Shown in pieces: positions 14,803 to 22,261 of a stretch of 29,193 nucleotides of DNA (the stretch's first letter is position 1; each line of letters opens with the position of its first letter). Source of the DNA: Anaerolineaceae bacterium UBA4781 (lineage in GTDB: Bacteria > Chloroflexota > Anaerolineae > Anaerolineales > Anaerolineaceae); assembly GCA_002403105.1 (NCBI GenBank), contig DHHD01000062.1, forward strand, positions 1 through 29,193, given 5' to 3'. A model generated the notes under the pieces. The model made no database searches, had not been told where the DNA came from, and worked only from the letters and a program-made list of their open reading frames with translations. Position numbers and translations under genes: made by a program.

Positions 14803-16272
14803 TTACTTCTTTTTTATAGATCTTTCCCTTTTTCTATGGGTTTCTATTATCCATAACATGGTAATAAGGATAGCAAGAAATAGAACCAGATAAAGCAAAA
14901 TAACACCAAGGTTGGTGCCATCCACCCAGATGCCATATAAAAGACCGGCTAAAGTACTGAACAATGCTACCCAACCTACATAAACCCAGGCTTTTAATTT
15001 TCCAATGATGGTAGATGTGATGAGAATACTTTGCAGACTCAATTCAGGGTCAGACATAAGATATGCCAGCAGCGGACCGCGGTGCATGCCCAGATTTAAA
15101 AACATCTGCGCAATGGTAACTTCAACCAGGGTTGGAAAATACATAAATACTCCAAAAACAACTCCGACAAAATTTCCAAACAGGGTATTACTGCCAGCCA
15201 ATGATTCGATCCACTCCGGTTTGATCAAGCCGCGTACCACCCCCACCACAAATACACCTGCAATTAACAATGGAAAGATCTGTTTAATGAATTTCCAAGA
15301 TTCCCAGAGAAAATCCCGGATTTCCTGTTTGGTTAATTTGTACTTCAACATCCAGGCTAACAATAAGATACAAATCAATACGCCGATAGATTTGCCGGTG
15401 ATCTGCACAAGCAATCCATTGATAGAGGGATTTAATCTCAAGGAAGCCATCAATAATGTGAATCCAACCAAACCCAATGAAAACCAAGTCCAACCATTGA
15501 ATTTCTCATGGATCTTTTCAATACCTTTCCAGGCTGTTAAACCAATGAGCGGAAGCATGCCAATCAGGAGAGCGCCCTGTACAGTAACACCTTCCTCTCC
15601 TTTGGATGAATCAAAAGGGATCAGGTTATATAGAAAATCATTGAATTCTTGCGCGCCACCAACGGGTATATTGAATTGGAAATATGAATTTTTAAATAAA
15701 CCAATCTGAAATGTACCGATGATGAGAAGAGCCAACAGGATTAACAGAAAAGTCAGCGCTGCCGGTCGCATGGAAGCCTGCCCGGCGAACAATTCATCAG
15801 TAGCTTTATCATGTTCCACATCCTCTTTTTGAAAAAGCGTAGCCATCAAAAGTCCGATGCCAATTCCGAAGACAAGAGCAATCACCAAACGCGCGAGCGC
15901 CAGATCGAGCCCGATGATGGTGCCAGTATAGGTAATCGCGAGAATATTCGCAGCCGGGGCAACGAATAAAAAAGTGATGGCTGGTCCTAATCCCGCACCC
16001 TTTTTGTAGATCCCTGCGAAGAGGGGAACAATGGTACAGGAACAAACCGCCAGCATGAAACCAGCGGCGGCTGCAGCGGGGTAGGATATGAATTTTGACG
16101 TATTGCGACCAAGATAGCGCGTGATCATCGCTTTGGGAATGAAAGCGGTCATAGCACCCGCAATAAAGAATGCCGGTACTAAACAAAGCAGCACATGAGC
16201 TGCCAGATAAGCTGCCAGATTTCCTAATCCGCCAAACAATAATCCAGGGATTTCATTAATGATTGAATTCAT
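14803..16272 (-). CDS. Permease of the ArsP/DUF318 (YraQ) family
   Basis: A 489-aa membrane protein with about ten to twelve helices in two related halves. The first half has the family signature with paired cysteines, AVCSCTIVPLFAGIYKKG (Cys77, Cys79). The second half has the corresponding FPTLVEVTIAQMFLNLG and a conserved SDPELS loop. Characterised ArsP proteins export trivalent organoarsenicals; many homologues have no known substrate. The partner genes upstream are an ArsR-type repressor and a CxxC thioredoxin-like protein, a recurrent set. AAAGGA lies seven bases before the ATG. A terminator (16321-16347) and a second copy of the arsR operator (16290-16309) stand between it and the thioredoxin gene. 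Confidence 0.92.
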   Translation of the reverse strand: MNSIINEIPGLLFGGLGNLAAYLAAHVLLCLVPAFFIAGAMTAFIPKAMITRYLGRNTSKFISYPAAAAAGFMLAVCSCTIVPLFAGIYKKGAGLGPAITFLFVAPAANILAITYTGTIIGLDLALARLVIALVFGIGIGLLMATLFQKEDVEHDKATDELFAGQASMRPAALTFLLILLALLIIGTFQIGLFKNSYFQFNIPVGGAQEFNDFLYNLIPFDSSKGEEGVTVQGALLIGMLPLIGLTAWKGIEKIHEKFNGWTWFSLGLVGFTLLMASLRLNPSINGLLVQITGKSIGVLICILLLAWMLKYKLTKQEIRDFLWESWKFIKQIFPLLIAGVFVVGVVRGLIKPEWIESLAGSNTLFGNFVGVVFGVFMYFPTLVEVTIAQMFLNLGMHRGPLLAYLMSDPELSLQSILITSTIIGKLKAWVYVGWVALFSTLAGLLYGIWVDGTNLGVILLYLVLFLAILITMLWIIETHRKRERSIKKK

Positions 16273-16289
16273 AGTATTTCCTTTTATAA

Positions 16290-16309
16290 ATATTCACTAT
16301 TCTGAATAT
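16290..16309. promoter_or_regulatory. ArsR-type operator, permease copy
   Basis: ATATTC-N8-GAATAT, a 20-bp palindrome with 7-bp perfect arms (ATATTCA/TGAATAT), 17 bases before the permease start and just upstream of its ribosome binding site. It has the same arms and spacing as the site over the arsR start (17023-17042). Confidence 0.7.
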
Positions 16310-16320
16310 GTTATCTGATA

Positions 16321-16347
16321 AAAAATCCCTGCAATGCAGGGATTTTT
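16321..16347 (-). terminator. Terminator between thioredoxin and permease genes
   Basis: A 12-bp perfect stem (16321-16332 with 16336-16347) and 3-base loop, 15 bases after the thioredoxin stop. On the minus strand the stem ends in a T-run (ATTTTTTATC). It would stop or reduce read-through into the permease gene. Confidence 0.8.
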
Positions 16348-16361
16348 ATGGTTAATAGAAA

Positions 16362-16604
16362 TCAAAGAGCTTCTTTGACCCAATCCTCAACTTCTTCCAT
16401 GGATGGGATTCGTCCGCTGGAAACCACCTTGTTATTAATGACCAAACCGGGAGTGCTCATCACACCCAGATCAACGATCTCTGCATAATTCGTGACTTTA
16501 ACAATATTGGCTTCAATCGCCAGACTATCAACCACTCTCTGGGTGATCTGTTCAAGGCGCTTACAGTTCGCACATCCTGGTCCAAGTACTCTAATTTCGA
16601 TCAT
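16362..16604 (-). CDS. Small thioredoxin-fold protein (MTH895 type)
   Basis: An 80-aa redox protein with the active-site pair Cys11/Cys14 in LGPGCANCKR and the cis-proline segment MSTPGLVINNKVV, both typical of the archaeal-type mini-thioredoxins often annotated redox-active disulfide protein 2. It is cytoplasmic, with no signal peptide. AGGAG is seven bases before the ATG and starts just after the arsR stop, 12 bases away, so the two are surely co-transcribed. A role in reducing the substrate or the sensor of the neighbouring repressor/permease is likely but not proven. Confidence 0.92.
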   Translation of the reverse strand: MIEIRVLGPGCANCKRLEQITQRVVDSLAIEANIVKVTNYAEIVDLGVMSTPGLVINNKVVSSGRIPSMEEVEDWVKEAL

Positions 16605-16616
16605 CGCATTCTCCTT

Positions 16617-17024
16617 TTATTCATTTTCTGGCACAACTGAATGAAGTTTTTTTTCAAACATTGGAATCTCTCCCTCACAATACGGGCAAACGCATTTGTT
16701 TACCTGTAATGGTATTTGAAGCATTGGAAGATCCTTTTCTTGTACGCCAGCGAGCAAACCTGCTGCTCGTATCAATTCAAAGACCTTCGGGTTAGAAAGT
16801 CTGTAGAAAATATATTTTCCCTCCCGGCGTGTTTCCAAAATGCCCCCATCGCGGAGCGCCATGAGGTGTTGGGAGATATATGCCTGGCGCTTGTTCAAAG
16901 CTGTTTCTAGATGACAAACGCAAGCTTCTCCTTCCCCGATGGTTAAAATTATTTGGATGCGGAAAGGATTGCCAAGCAGTGCCAGCAAATCACTGGCTTT
17001 TCTTTCAAAATTATAATTTTTCAT
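16617..17024 (-). CDS. ArsR/SmtB-family repressor with CVC and C-terminal CVCPYC motifs
   Basis: A 135-aa winged-helix repressor. ACVCHLETAL (Cys35, Cys37) sits where E. coli ArsR has its arsenite-binding ELCVCDL. The recognition helix is RQAYISQHLMALRDGG, followed by the wing REGKYIFYRL. An extra C-terminal cluster, CVCPYC (Cys111, 113, 116), is not part of the basic fold and may bind metal or form disulfides. The frame extends 30 residues up, but the promoter (17043-17071) and operator (17023-17042) lie in that extension, so the ATG at 17024 is the sensible start. It has no ribosome binding site and a leader of only about 11 bases. Likely autorepressed. Confidence 0.92.
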   Translation of the reverse strand: MKNYNFERKASDLLALLGNPFRIQIILTIGEGEACVCHLETALNKRQAYISQHLMALRDGGILETRREGKYIFYRLSNPKVFELIRAAGLLAGVQEKDLPMLQIPLQVNKCVCPYCEGEIPMFEKKLHSVVPENE

Positions 17025-17042
17025 ATTCGTATTTTTGAATAT
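17023..17042. promoter_or_regulatory. ArsR-type operator over the repressor's own start
   Basis: ATATTC-N8-GAATAT, immediately downstream of the -10 hexamer and overlapping the arsR ATG, ideal for autorepression. Outer arms identical to the permease site at 16290-16309. ATTC-N8-GAAT matches the operator reported for SqrR-type reactive-sulfur sensors of the ArsR family. Confidence 0.7.
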
Positions 17043-17071
17043 ATTGTACTGTGGTATTTTCTTTCGTGCAA
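17043..17071 (-). promoter_or_regulatory. Promoter of the arsR-thioredoxin operon
   Basis: On the minus strand TTGCAC (17066-17071), exactly 17 bases, TACAAT (17043-17048). Transcription would start about 11 bases before the ATG at 17024. Confidence 0.7.
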
Positions 17072-17199
17072 GAGCGGACTTTTCGGATAAAACATTTTTA
17101 AACAAATCGACCAATATTTCAACCCAATATAATTTGTAGGATTCTCTGATACTATTTCTATGATTATCCCAATACTATTCTTAATATAAGGAGACAACA

Positions 17200-17649
17200 A
17201 TGGCAGCCGTTACATTTAAAGCCGTTTCACACAAAGGGAAAGGTGGATTGATCGTTGAAAGCCAAACCCATGGATTCAAGATCGTCATGGATGAACCTGA
17301 GAATTTAGGTGGAACAAACCAGGGGATGAACCCACTTGAGGGATTGTTGGTTTCTTTTGGATCTTGCCTGGTGATCGTCGGAGCAGCTTTCGCGAAAGCA
17401 CAAGGAATCGATCTTCAAGACCTGTGGATCGAAACAGAAGGTAACTTGGATACAGATGGTTTCTTAAGGGGGATAGAAGGAGTACGTCCCGGATTCCAAG
17501 ACGTGCATTTCACCATCCACATTAAATCCAATTCTCCTGAAGCCAAATTACACGAGTTCCAGAAGTTCATGGAAAGCCGTTGCCCGGTAACTGACACTTT
17601 GCGCAATGGTACACGTATAAACGCCAATACCCTGGTCATTGAAAGATGA
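17200..17649 (+). CDS. OsmC/Ohr-family protein
   Basis: A 149-aa protein of the OsmC fold, which in characterised members reduces organic hydroperoxides through two cysteines. Both are present: Cys56 in LVSFGSCLVIV and Cys128 in MESRCPVTDTLRNG, with the usual spacing. It lacks features that would place it in the Ohr or OsmC subgroup proper and resembles the broader YhfA-like branch, where substrate is unknown. AAGGAG is six bases before the ATG. It is divergent from the arsR operon with about 175 bases between starts; no full operator copy is seen on its side, so co-regulation is only suggested by position. Confidence 0.92.
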   Translation: MAAVTFKAVSHKGKGGLIVESQTHGFKIVMDEPENLGGTNQGMNPLEGLLVSFGSCLVIVGAAFAKAQGIDLQDLWIETEGNLDTDGFLRGIEGVRPGFQDVHFTIHIKSNSPEAKLHEFQKFMESRCPVTDTLRNGTRINANTLVIER

Positions 17650-17664
17650 ACCAAATATAAATTT

Positions 17665-17699
17665 AAGAACTGCACTAATAAATTTTAGAAGCAGCTCTT
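17665..17699 (+). terminator. Weak terminator-like hairpin after the OsmC gene
   Basis: AAGAACTGC (17665-17673) against GCAGCTCTT (17691-17699), one mismatch, 17-base loop, followed by TCTAA. Poor T-run. The rest of the gap to 17896 shows only a TACAAT (17862-17867) that may be the -10 of the next gene. Confidence 0.35.
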
Positions 17700-17896
17700 T
17701 CTAATGGGAATGCACTGCGTGCTTTCCGCCGAATAGATAGAATCGTTTTCTGAATGTGGGTGTTTTTATTATCGAAGGTATATCCAAACAAAAAGAAAAA
17801 ATAAATTCGCAAAGGCATAAATTACTTAGAATTTATTAATATTCTCAGAAAAGTTTGGTTATACAATGAATATATAGAAAATAAAAGGAGTGAATC

Positions 17897-18139
17897 ATGT
17901 GGAATATTATTTCAATACTCATCGTTGGTTTAATTGCAGGTTTTATTGCTGACAAGATCGTCAAAAACACCTTCGGTTTGTGGGGAGACCTGCTCATTGG
18001 CGTTGCGGGGGCATTCCTCGGCTACTGGATCTTTGGGCTTATTGGGATCTCAGTAGGATCTTTCTTTGGGGAAATCATCGCTGCAGTTGTGGGAGCTGTT
18101 GTGCTCTTATTGGTTATTAATAAATTCAAAAAGGCGTAA
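17897..18139 (+). CDS. GlsB/YeaQ/YmgE-family membrane protein
   Basis: An 80-aa protein of three short hydrophobic helices with glycine-zipper spacing (VGLIAGFIADKIV, LLIGVAGAFLGYWIFGLIG, EIIAAVVGAVVLLLVINKF). This is the transglycosylase-associated or stress-response membrane family, small envelope proteins commonly induced by stress; molecular function is not established. Length is typical. A strong AAAAGGAG lies seven bases before the ATG and a terminator follows at 18190-18214, so it is probably monocistronic. Confidence 0.93.
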   Translation: MWNIISILIVGLIAGFIADKIVKNTFGLWGDLLIGVAGAFLGYWIFGLIGISVGSFFGEIIAAVVGAVVLLLVINKFKKA

Positions 18140-18189
18140 ATTCGATAACCAATCATTTAATTTTTTTTTCTAGGTGAAGGTTCAATAGG

Positions 18190-18214
18190 GATGGAGGATA
18201 AATTATCCTCCATC
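18190..18214 (+). terminator. Intrinsic terminator of the GlsB-like gene
   Basis: GATGGAGGAT (18190-18199) pairs perfectly with ATCCTCCATC (18205-18214) across a 5-base loop, followed by TTTAATTTCTTTCT. Confidence 0.75.
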
Positions 18215-18362
18215 TTTAATTTCTTTCTGAATTATTAGTATCAGATCAGTGCAAGATCCTTTGCATAACTCTGAAATTTTCAAATTGGAAGGATCTGGAA
18301 TAATTAAGGTAATTTGAACCAAATTTTTCCACAATCAGATATGATATTATCATCTTAACAAT

Positions 18363-19922
18363 ATGATCCCGATCAGAATTATCCTTATTTCCATAAACGT
18401 CCTTTCTACTGTTTTCTCGATTTATTCCAGTATCAACGCTTGGAAAAGGCGCGAGAAAGCGGGATTGGTAGCAATATTTCTTTCCCTCAGTATGGCATGT
18501 ACTGCGATCTATGCTTTCGGTTACACCATGGAGCTCGCCAGCAACACACTCTCTCAAATCCTTTTTTGGGTAAAAATAGAGCATCTCGGCATTGAATTCA
18601 TCGCCCCCACCTGGTTTCTTTTCACCTTGTGTCTGACAGGTAGGCAGAAGATACTCACCCCCGAAAGGATCATCATATTTTTTATTATCCCATTGGGGAT
18701 ACTCCTCGCAGTTTTAACCAACCGTTTTCATCTGAATCCACAGCTTACCGCGAATGCACCATTTCCAACTTTATCATATACGCGTGGGTTAATAGCCTGG
18801 ATTGGAATTGGTACCGTATGTTTTTATCTCATTCTCAGTCTTATTTTCTTTTCAACAATGTATCTACGGGCTGTCCCAACTTTTCGCAAGCAGGCTTTAA
18901 TATTCGCGCTCGGCTCTCTTTTCCCTCTCATCGGTATGATCATTACTGCAACCAGTTCATCCTTATACAATCTGGATCTTGCACCGCTTTCTCTGAACAT
19001 CAGTGGAATATTCTTTATTATTGGTTTCCGCCGCCTTCAAATCCTGGATATCGTACCGCTCGCGCGCGATATCGTTTTCGAAGGGATGGAAGACAGCGTG
19101 TTGGTTTTTGATAATGATGAACGGCTTGTGGATTTTAATCCTCAAGCCAAAAAGATCTTTCCGGAAATTAGAGATAGTTCTGTGGGAATAACAGCGAAGA
19201 CGATTTTTGGTACATATTCTTCTCTGATGCAGTTAATTCGGGCAGGTTATAAAAAGACCATCAATTTGCAAATTGGTAAATCCACATATCGATGTACGAT
19301 GCTGCCACTTTATGATCCACAAAAAAAGTTTGTCGGAAAAGTGATCACCCTCCAGGATTATACGGAGGTGGAAAAGATGGTTAAGCAGCTCAGCGATTTG
19401 GCCACGCTCGATTACCTGACCGGCATCTACAATCGCCGGCATTTTTACGACTTGGCAAACAAGGAAATTGCGCGAGCGGAGAGAATGAATAAACCACTCT
19501 CCCTTATTCTTCTTGATCTGGATGATTTTAAATCGATCAACGATACATATGGTCACTCTGCGGGGGATGCTGTCTTGAGATTTATGGTTAACCTTTTCGC
19601 CCAACGGCTTAGAAAATATGATGTCATCGGTCGCTTTGGTGGTGATGAATTTTTGATCTTGTTGCCGGAAACGGAAATAACAACTGCTAAGGCTTTAGCA
19701 GGAAAATTGAGAGATTTGCTTGAAAAATCAACTATCCCCTTTGAAGGGCAAACCTTTAAGGTCACAGCCTGTTTTGGCGTAGCAAACGCAATTTTTCACC
19801 AAACATCGCCTTTTGAAGATCTTGTTCGGCGAGCAGACAAAGCCGTTTATGAAGCAAAAGATAACGGACGCAACCAAGTATTTGTTGACAGCACAAACAT
19901 TGTAGTTAATCGTAAAAATTAA
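18363..19922 (+). CDS. 7TM-PAS-GGDEF diguanylate cyclase
   Basis: A 519-aa membrane protein. Residues 1-225 hold seven to eight helices of the type found at the N-terminus of 7TM histidine kinases (EHLGIEFIAPTWFLFTLCLTG is characteristic). A PAS domain follows (about 240-350), then GGDEF (about 360-515) with the intact motif at 426-430 and the inhibitory RxxD (RKYD) five residues before it. It should make c-di-GMP, with product feedback. The ATG has no ribosome binding site; AT-rich -10-like hexamers (TATGAT 18340-18345, TATTAT 18345-18350) lie 12-17 bases upstream, so the leader may be very short. It is followed by an unrelated lipoprotein gene with its own -10. Confidence 0.94.
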   Translation: MIPIRIILISINVLSTVFSIYSSINAWKRREKAGLVAIFLSLSMACTAIYAFGYTMELASNTLSQILFWVKIEHLGIEFIAPTWFLFTLCLTGRQKILTPERIIIFFIIPLGILLAVLTNRFHLNPQLTANAPFPTLSYTRGLIAWIGIGTVCFYLILSLIFFSTMYLRAVPTFRKQALIFALGSLFPLIGMIITATSSSLYNLDLAPLSLNISGIFFIIGFRRLQILDIVPLARDIVFEGMEDSVLVFDNDERLVDFNPQAKKIFPEIRDSSVGITAKTIFGTYSSLMQLIRAGYKKTINLQIGKSTYRCTMLPLYDPQKKFVGKVITLQDYTEVEKMVKQLSDLATLDYLTGIYNRRHFYDLANKEIARAERMNKPLSLILLDLDDFKSINDTYGHSAGDAVLRFMVNLFAQRLRKYDVIGRFGGDEFLILLPETEITTAKALAGKLRDLLEKSTIPFEGQTFKVTACFGVANAIFHQTSPFEDLVRRADKAVYEAKDNGRNQVFVDSTNIVVNRKN

Positions 19923-19958
19923 TTTCTATTTTTACATCTCAGTATCAGGTTGTTTATA

Positions 19959-19964
19959 TATAAT
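19959..19964 (+). promoter_or_regulatory. -10 hexamer six bases before a start codon
   Basis: A perfect TATAAT followed by GAAGAC and the ATG at 19971. This is leaderless-transcript geometry; there is no usual ribosome binding site and no clear -35. Confidence 0.5.
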
Positions 19965-19970
19965 GAAGAC

Positions 19971-21299
19971 ATGAGATCATTCAAAATACCCATTGTTCTG
20001 TTTTTTATGGTATGCCTGGTAGGGCAAGCCTGCACTTCACAACAAATACCCAGCGAAAAAATCCACCCAGAAACAACAATTGAGCCTGCCATTGCTCCGA
20101 TCACACCAACAGAAAGCTTAATCGAATCCCTGCCCTTATTGGATCAAATCACTCTCCAGCCGGAGAATCCACTATGCGAGGTGGAACAGGCAGATAGCGC
20201 TTTCAATCTGGAATGTGCAGATAAGATGTTGAATATTCATCAAAATGAAAACAGGCGGCGGATGGACATTTTAATGCAGCGCATGGTTCCGGCAAACTAC
20301 TCTACGCCGTTTTCCTTGGATATAACTATTACATCCCTGCCCGCAGATGGATCAGAAATAGATGAAAATCAGTACGGAATCCTCCTACTGGATGAAGAGG
20401 GAGTAAAATACGCAATCCGATTTCAGGGATCCTATTTTGATCTTGAAACCTGGACCCAAGGTGATGAGGTAAAAGCAGGTGAGCAGTACAACATGAGCTA
20501 CTCTCCTTTTCTACAAACCGGGGGGACGTCAAACCAAATTCAATTAACATGCACTGATGCACTTTGTGATCTTTTTATCAACACAGAGTTCACCGGACGT
20601 TTTCCTGTAGATCTGGGTGGCAAAATAATTGAAATTGGAATTTTCACTGCATCTGCCTGGAATGAGCAGTTTGGCCAGGTATTTTTTCAGGATTTCAGCG
20701 TTGGTGCAGCAGAGAATACAGCTTTTCAATCCTCACTTTTTCAGATCGAAGATGATCTCAGTACAGATCACGCCACCTTTTCGCAATCCGGATTGAGTGG
20801 TGCATTCAATATTTATGATGCTGATGGTTTTCATTTCTCTCCCCTCATTCCCTATAAATATTATTCCGCCAAGGTTAATCCTTCACTGGCGAATGGGATG
20901 GTCAGCGCGGTGGTTCACATGGAGATCGATCCATCCGGAAGCTCCAGCCGCTATGCTGGATTGGTTTGCCGCTCAAGTCAGGATGGTATGTACATGGCTG
21001 TCATACGCGCTGACGGTACCTACTCTGTTTATCGAGATACTCCCACGCACCCATTTGCATTGCTGGCTGAAAGAAAGTCGGATGCCATTTTTAGCGGGAC
21101 AGCAGACAATGCTTTGAAATTGGAATGCGTCGGGAATCAGATCAATTTTTATATTAATGGAATACAGGTAGAAACACTGACCGATACACGCTACGGGTTG
21201 CACTTTGGACGCAACGGGTTGTTCACCAAAGCCGGAGGAGAGCCCGCCCCTGATGCTATCATCTTTAAAGATCTGGTGATCGAAGAAATTCGCGAATAA
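19971..21299 (+). CDS. Lipoprotein with a C-terminal LamG-like (concanavalin) domain
   Basis: A 442-aa secreted protein. The signal peptide is residues 1-20 with Cys21 (LVGQAC); the lipobox is loose, with Gly rather than Leu/Val at -3, so lipidation is likely but not certain. A Thr/Pro/Glu linker (22-55) leads to two beta-rich modules: about 75-240 and about 245-440. The second, with SRYAGLVCRSSQDGMYMAVI, INFYINGIQVETL and DAIIFKDLVIEE, looks like the jelly-roll domain of DUF1080/LamG proteins that bind glycans. No catalytic residues can be named. An upstream TTG (19950) is rejected because the ATG starts a clean signal peptide directly after a TATAAT. Confidence 0.8.
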   Translation: MRSFKIPIVLFFMVCLVGQACTSQQIPSEKIHPETTIEPAIAPITPTESLIESLPLLDQITLQPENPLCEVEQADSAFNLECADKMLNIHQNENRRRMDILMQRMVPANYSTPFSLDITITSLPADGSEIDENQYGILLLDEEGVKYAIRFQGSYFDLETWTQGDEVKAGEQYNMSYSPFLQTGGTSNQIQLTCTDALCDLFINTEFTGRFPVDLGGKIIEIGIFTASAWNEQFGQVFFQDFSVGAAENTAFQSSLFQIEDDLSTDHATFSQSGLSGAFNIYDADGFHFSPLIPYKYYSAKVNPSLANGMVSAVVHMEIDPSGSSSRYAGLVCRSSQDGMYMAVIRADGTYSVYRDTPTHPFALLAERKSDAIFSGTADNALKLECVGNQINFYINGIQVETLTDTRYGLHFGRNGLFTKAGGEPAPDAIIFKDLVIEEIRE

Positions 21300-21314
21300 A
21301 AATATCTTTTATTC
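21294..21314. terminator. Short hairpin between convergent stops
   Basis: GAATAAAA (21294-21301) and TTTTATTC (21307-21314), 5-base loop. It contains the stop codons of both convergent genes. All A-T except the end pair, so weak; it may act in both directions. Confidence 0.35.
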
Positions 21315-22217
21315 ACCCGTTGCATTCGCTTGCTTCCATAAATGATCAAGTACCTGCAAAAAGGTCTTGCTGCGTTCTTCCCAAGCCTGCTCGCTGATAT
21401 GAAAACCGTCGCGGTAGGGGTCAATGCCGTTATCCGCCAATGGTTGAGCAGCCGCCCACCAGTTCCAGAGGGGCAGATCATACTCATACGCTAATTGCGC
21501 GATGATCAAGTTGATAGAATTATCCTTTTCAACATTATCCGCCTTGGTCGCCAGAATGGGTACTGCGCCCTGCGCCATCGTGTATTCGATAATGCGGCGC
21601 AGGTATTGTTCATACAAACCCGGAGTACGTCCATTGAAAGGAAATTCCAGGCTGATCAGCACAAAGGTCGGGCGGGCAATACGTAATTCGCATTCCATGG
21701 GGGTTTCATCGGGCTGGCAGTTTTCGGGATCCGCTTGAATCTGAGTAAGGGGTGAAGCAGCCGTAAAACCATACTGGGCAGATTGTCCATCGCGATCAAA
21801 ATAACCTTGAAAATTCTCAATGGTATCCAGATAAGGAGTGATATCCCAATCAAATTCATAGATATCCAGATGGTCGAATTTCCATAAGAAGACCGTCTTG
21901 AGGTTCTGGCAATCCCCGATCTTTGAAAAAGCGTGCGGGTCATTGCCCATCTGCAAACTCTGTTCGTAAATGGCACGCGCGGTTGCGGTCAACTCTGGGA
22001 TAACCGGCCAGTTCTGCCAATCCTCCGGCAGCAGGCGAGTGTCGTCGGTAGGTACAAGCTCCGCTGTTTCGGTTGGAGAATCCGCTGTTTCACTGACATC
22101 CAGTGTCTGAGTGCTTTCCGCCACCGCTGAAGGTGAGGAAACAGGAAATGGCGTGGCAGTTGAACAGGCGCTTAAAAAGAAAATGAAAACAAAGACAATT
22201 GAGGATGCATTTTTCAT
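21309..22217 (-). CDS. Lipoprotein with SGNH-hydrolase-like domain, Cys in the nucleophile position
   Basis: A 302-aa secreted protein with a clear lipobox (FLSAC, Cys18) and a Thr/Ser/Pro/Glu linker (19-62). The remaining domain resembles SGNH/GDSL hydrolases: block I AFSKIGDCQN (Cys103 where the family has Ser), a beta strand ARPTFVLISLEF where block III GxND would be, VPILATKADN, and the terminal Asp270-x-x-His273 dyad in RDGFHIS. The Ser-to-Cys change and the missing GxND Asn suggest altered chemistry or a binding role. The ATG has no ribosome binding site, but TACAAT (extended by TGA) ends seven bases upstream. Convergent with the preceding lipoprotein, 9 bases between stops. Confidence 0.8.
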   Translation of the reverse strand: MKNASSIVFVFIFFLSACSTATPFPVSSPSAVAESTQTLDVSETADSPTETAELVPTDDTRLLPEDWQNWPVIPELTATARAIYEQSLQMGNDPHAFSKIGDCQNLKTVFLWKFDHLDIYEFDWDITPYLDTIENFQGYFDRDGQSAQYGFTAASPLTQIQADPENCQPDETPMECELRIARPTFVLISLEFPFNGRTPGLYEQYLRRIIEYTMAQGAVPILATKADNVEKDNSINLIIAQLAYEYDLPLWNWWAAAQPLADNGIDPYRDGFHISEQAWEERSKTFLQVLDHLWKQANATGE

Positions 22218-22224
22218 GGGTGTT

Positions 22225-22230
22225 ATTGTA
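22225..22230 (-). promoter_or_regulatory. Extended -10 hexamer seven bases before a start codon
   Basis: On the minus strand TGA-TACAAT, then AACACCC, then the ATG at 22217. No ribosome binding site. Leaderless geometry. Confidence 0.5.
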
Positions 22231-22261
22231 TCAACAGATTTAATTTGAGATCAGAGGTCAA

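Noticed and set aside
15005..15709. 234-aa plus-strand frame opposite the permease
   Set aside because: Composition is that of a reversed membrane gene (Thr/Pro/Asn-rich) with no motif; the permease on the minus strand is unmistakable.
17025..17114. 30-residue N-terminal extension of the ArsR-family protein
   Set aside because: It contains the promoter and operator and no part of the ArsR fold; the shorter protein begins as family members do.
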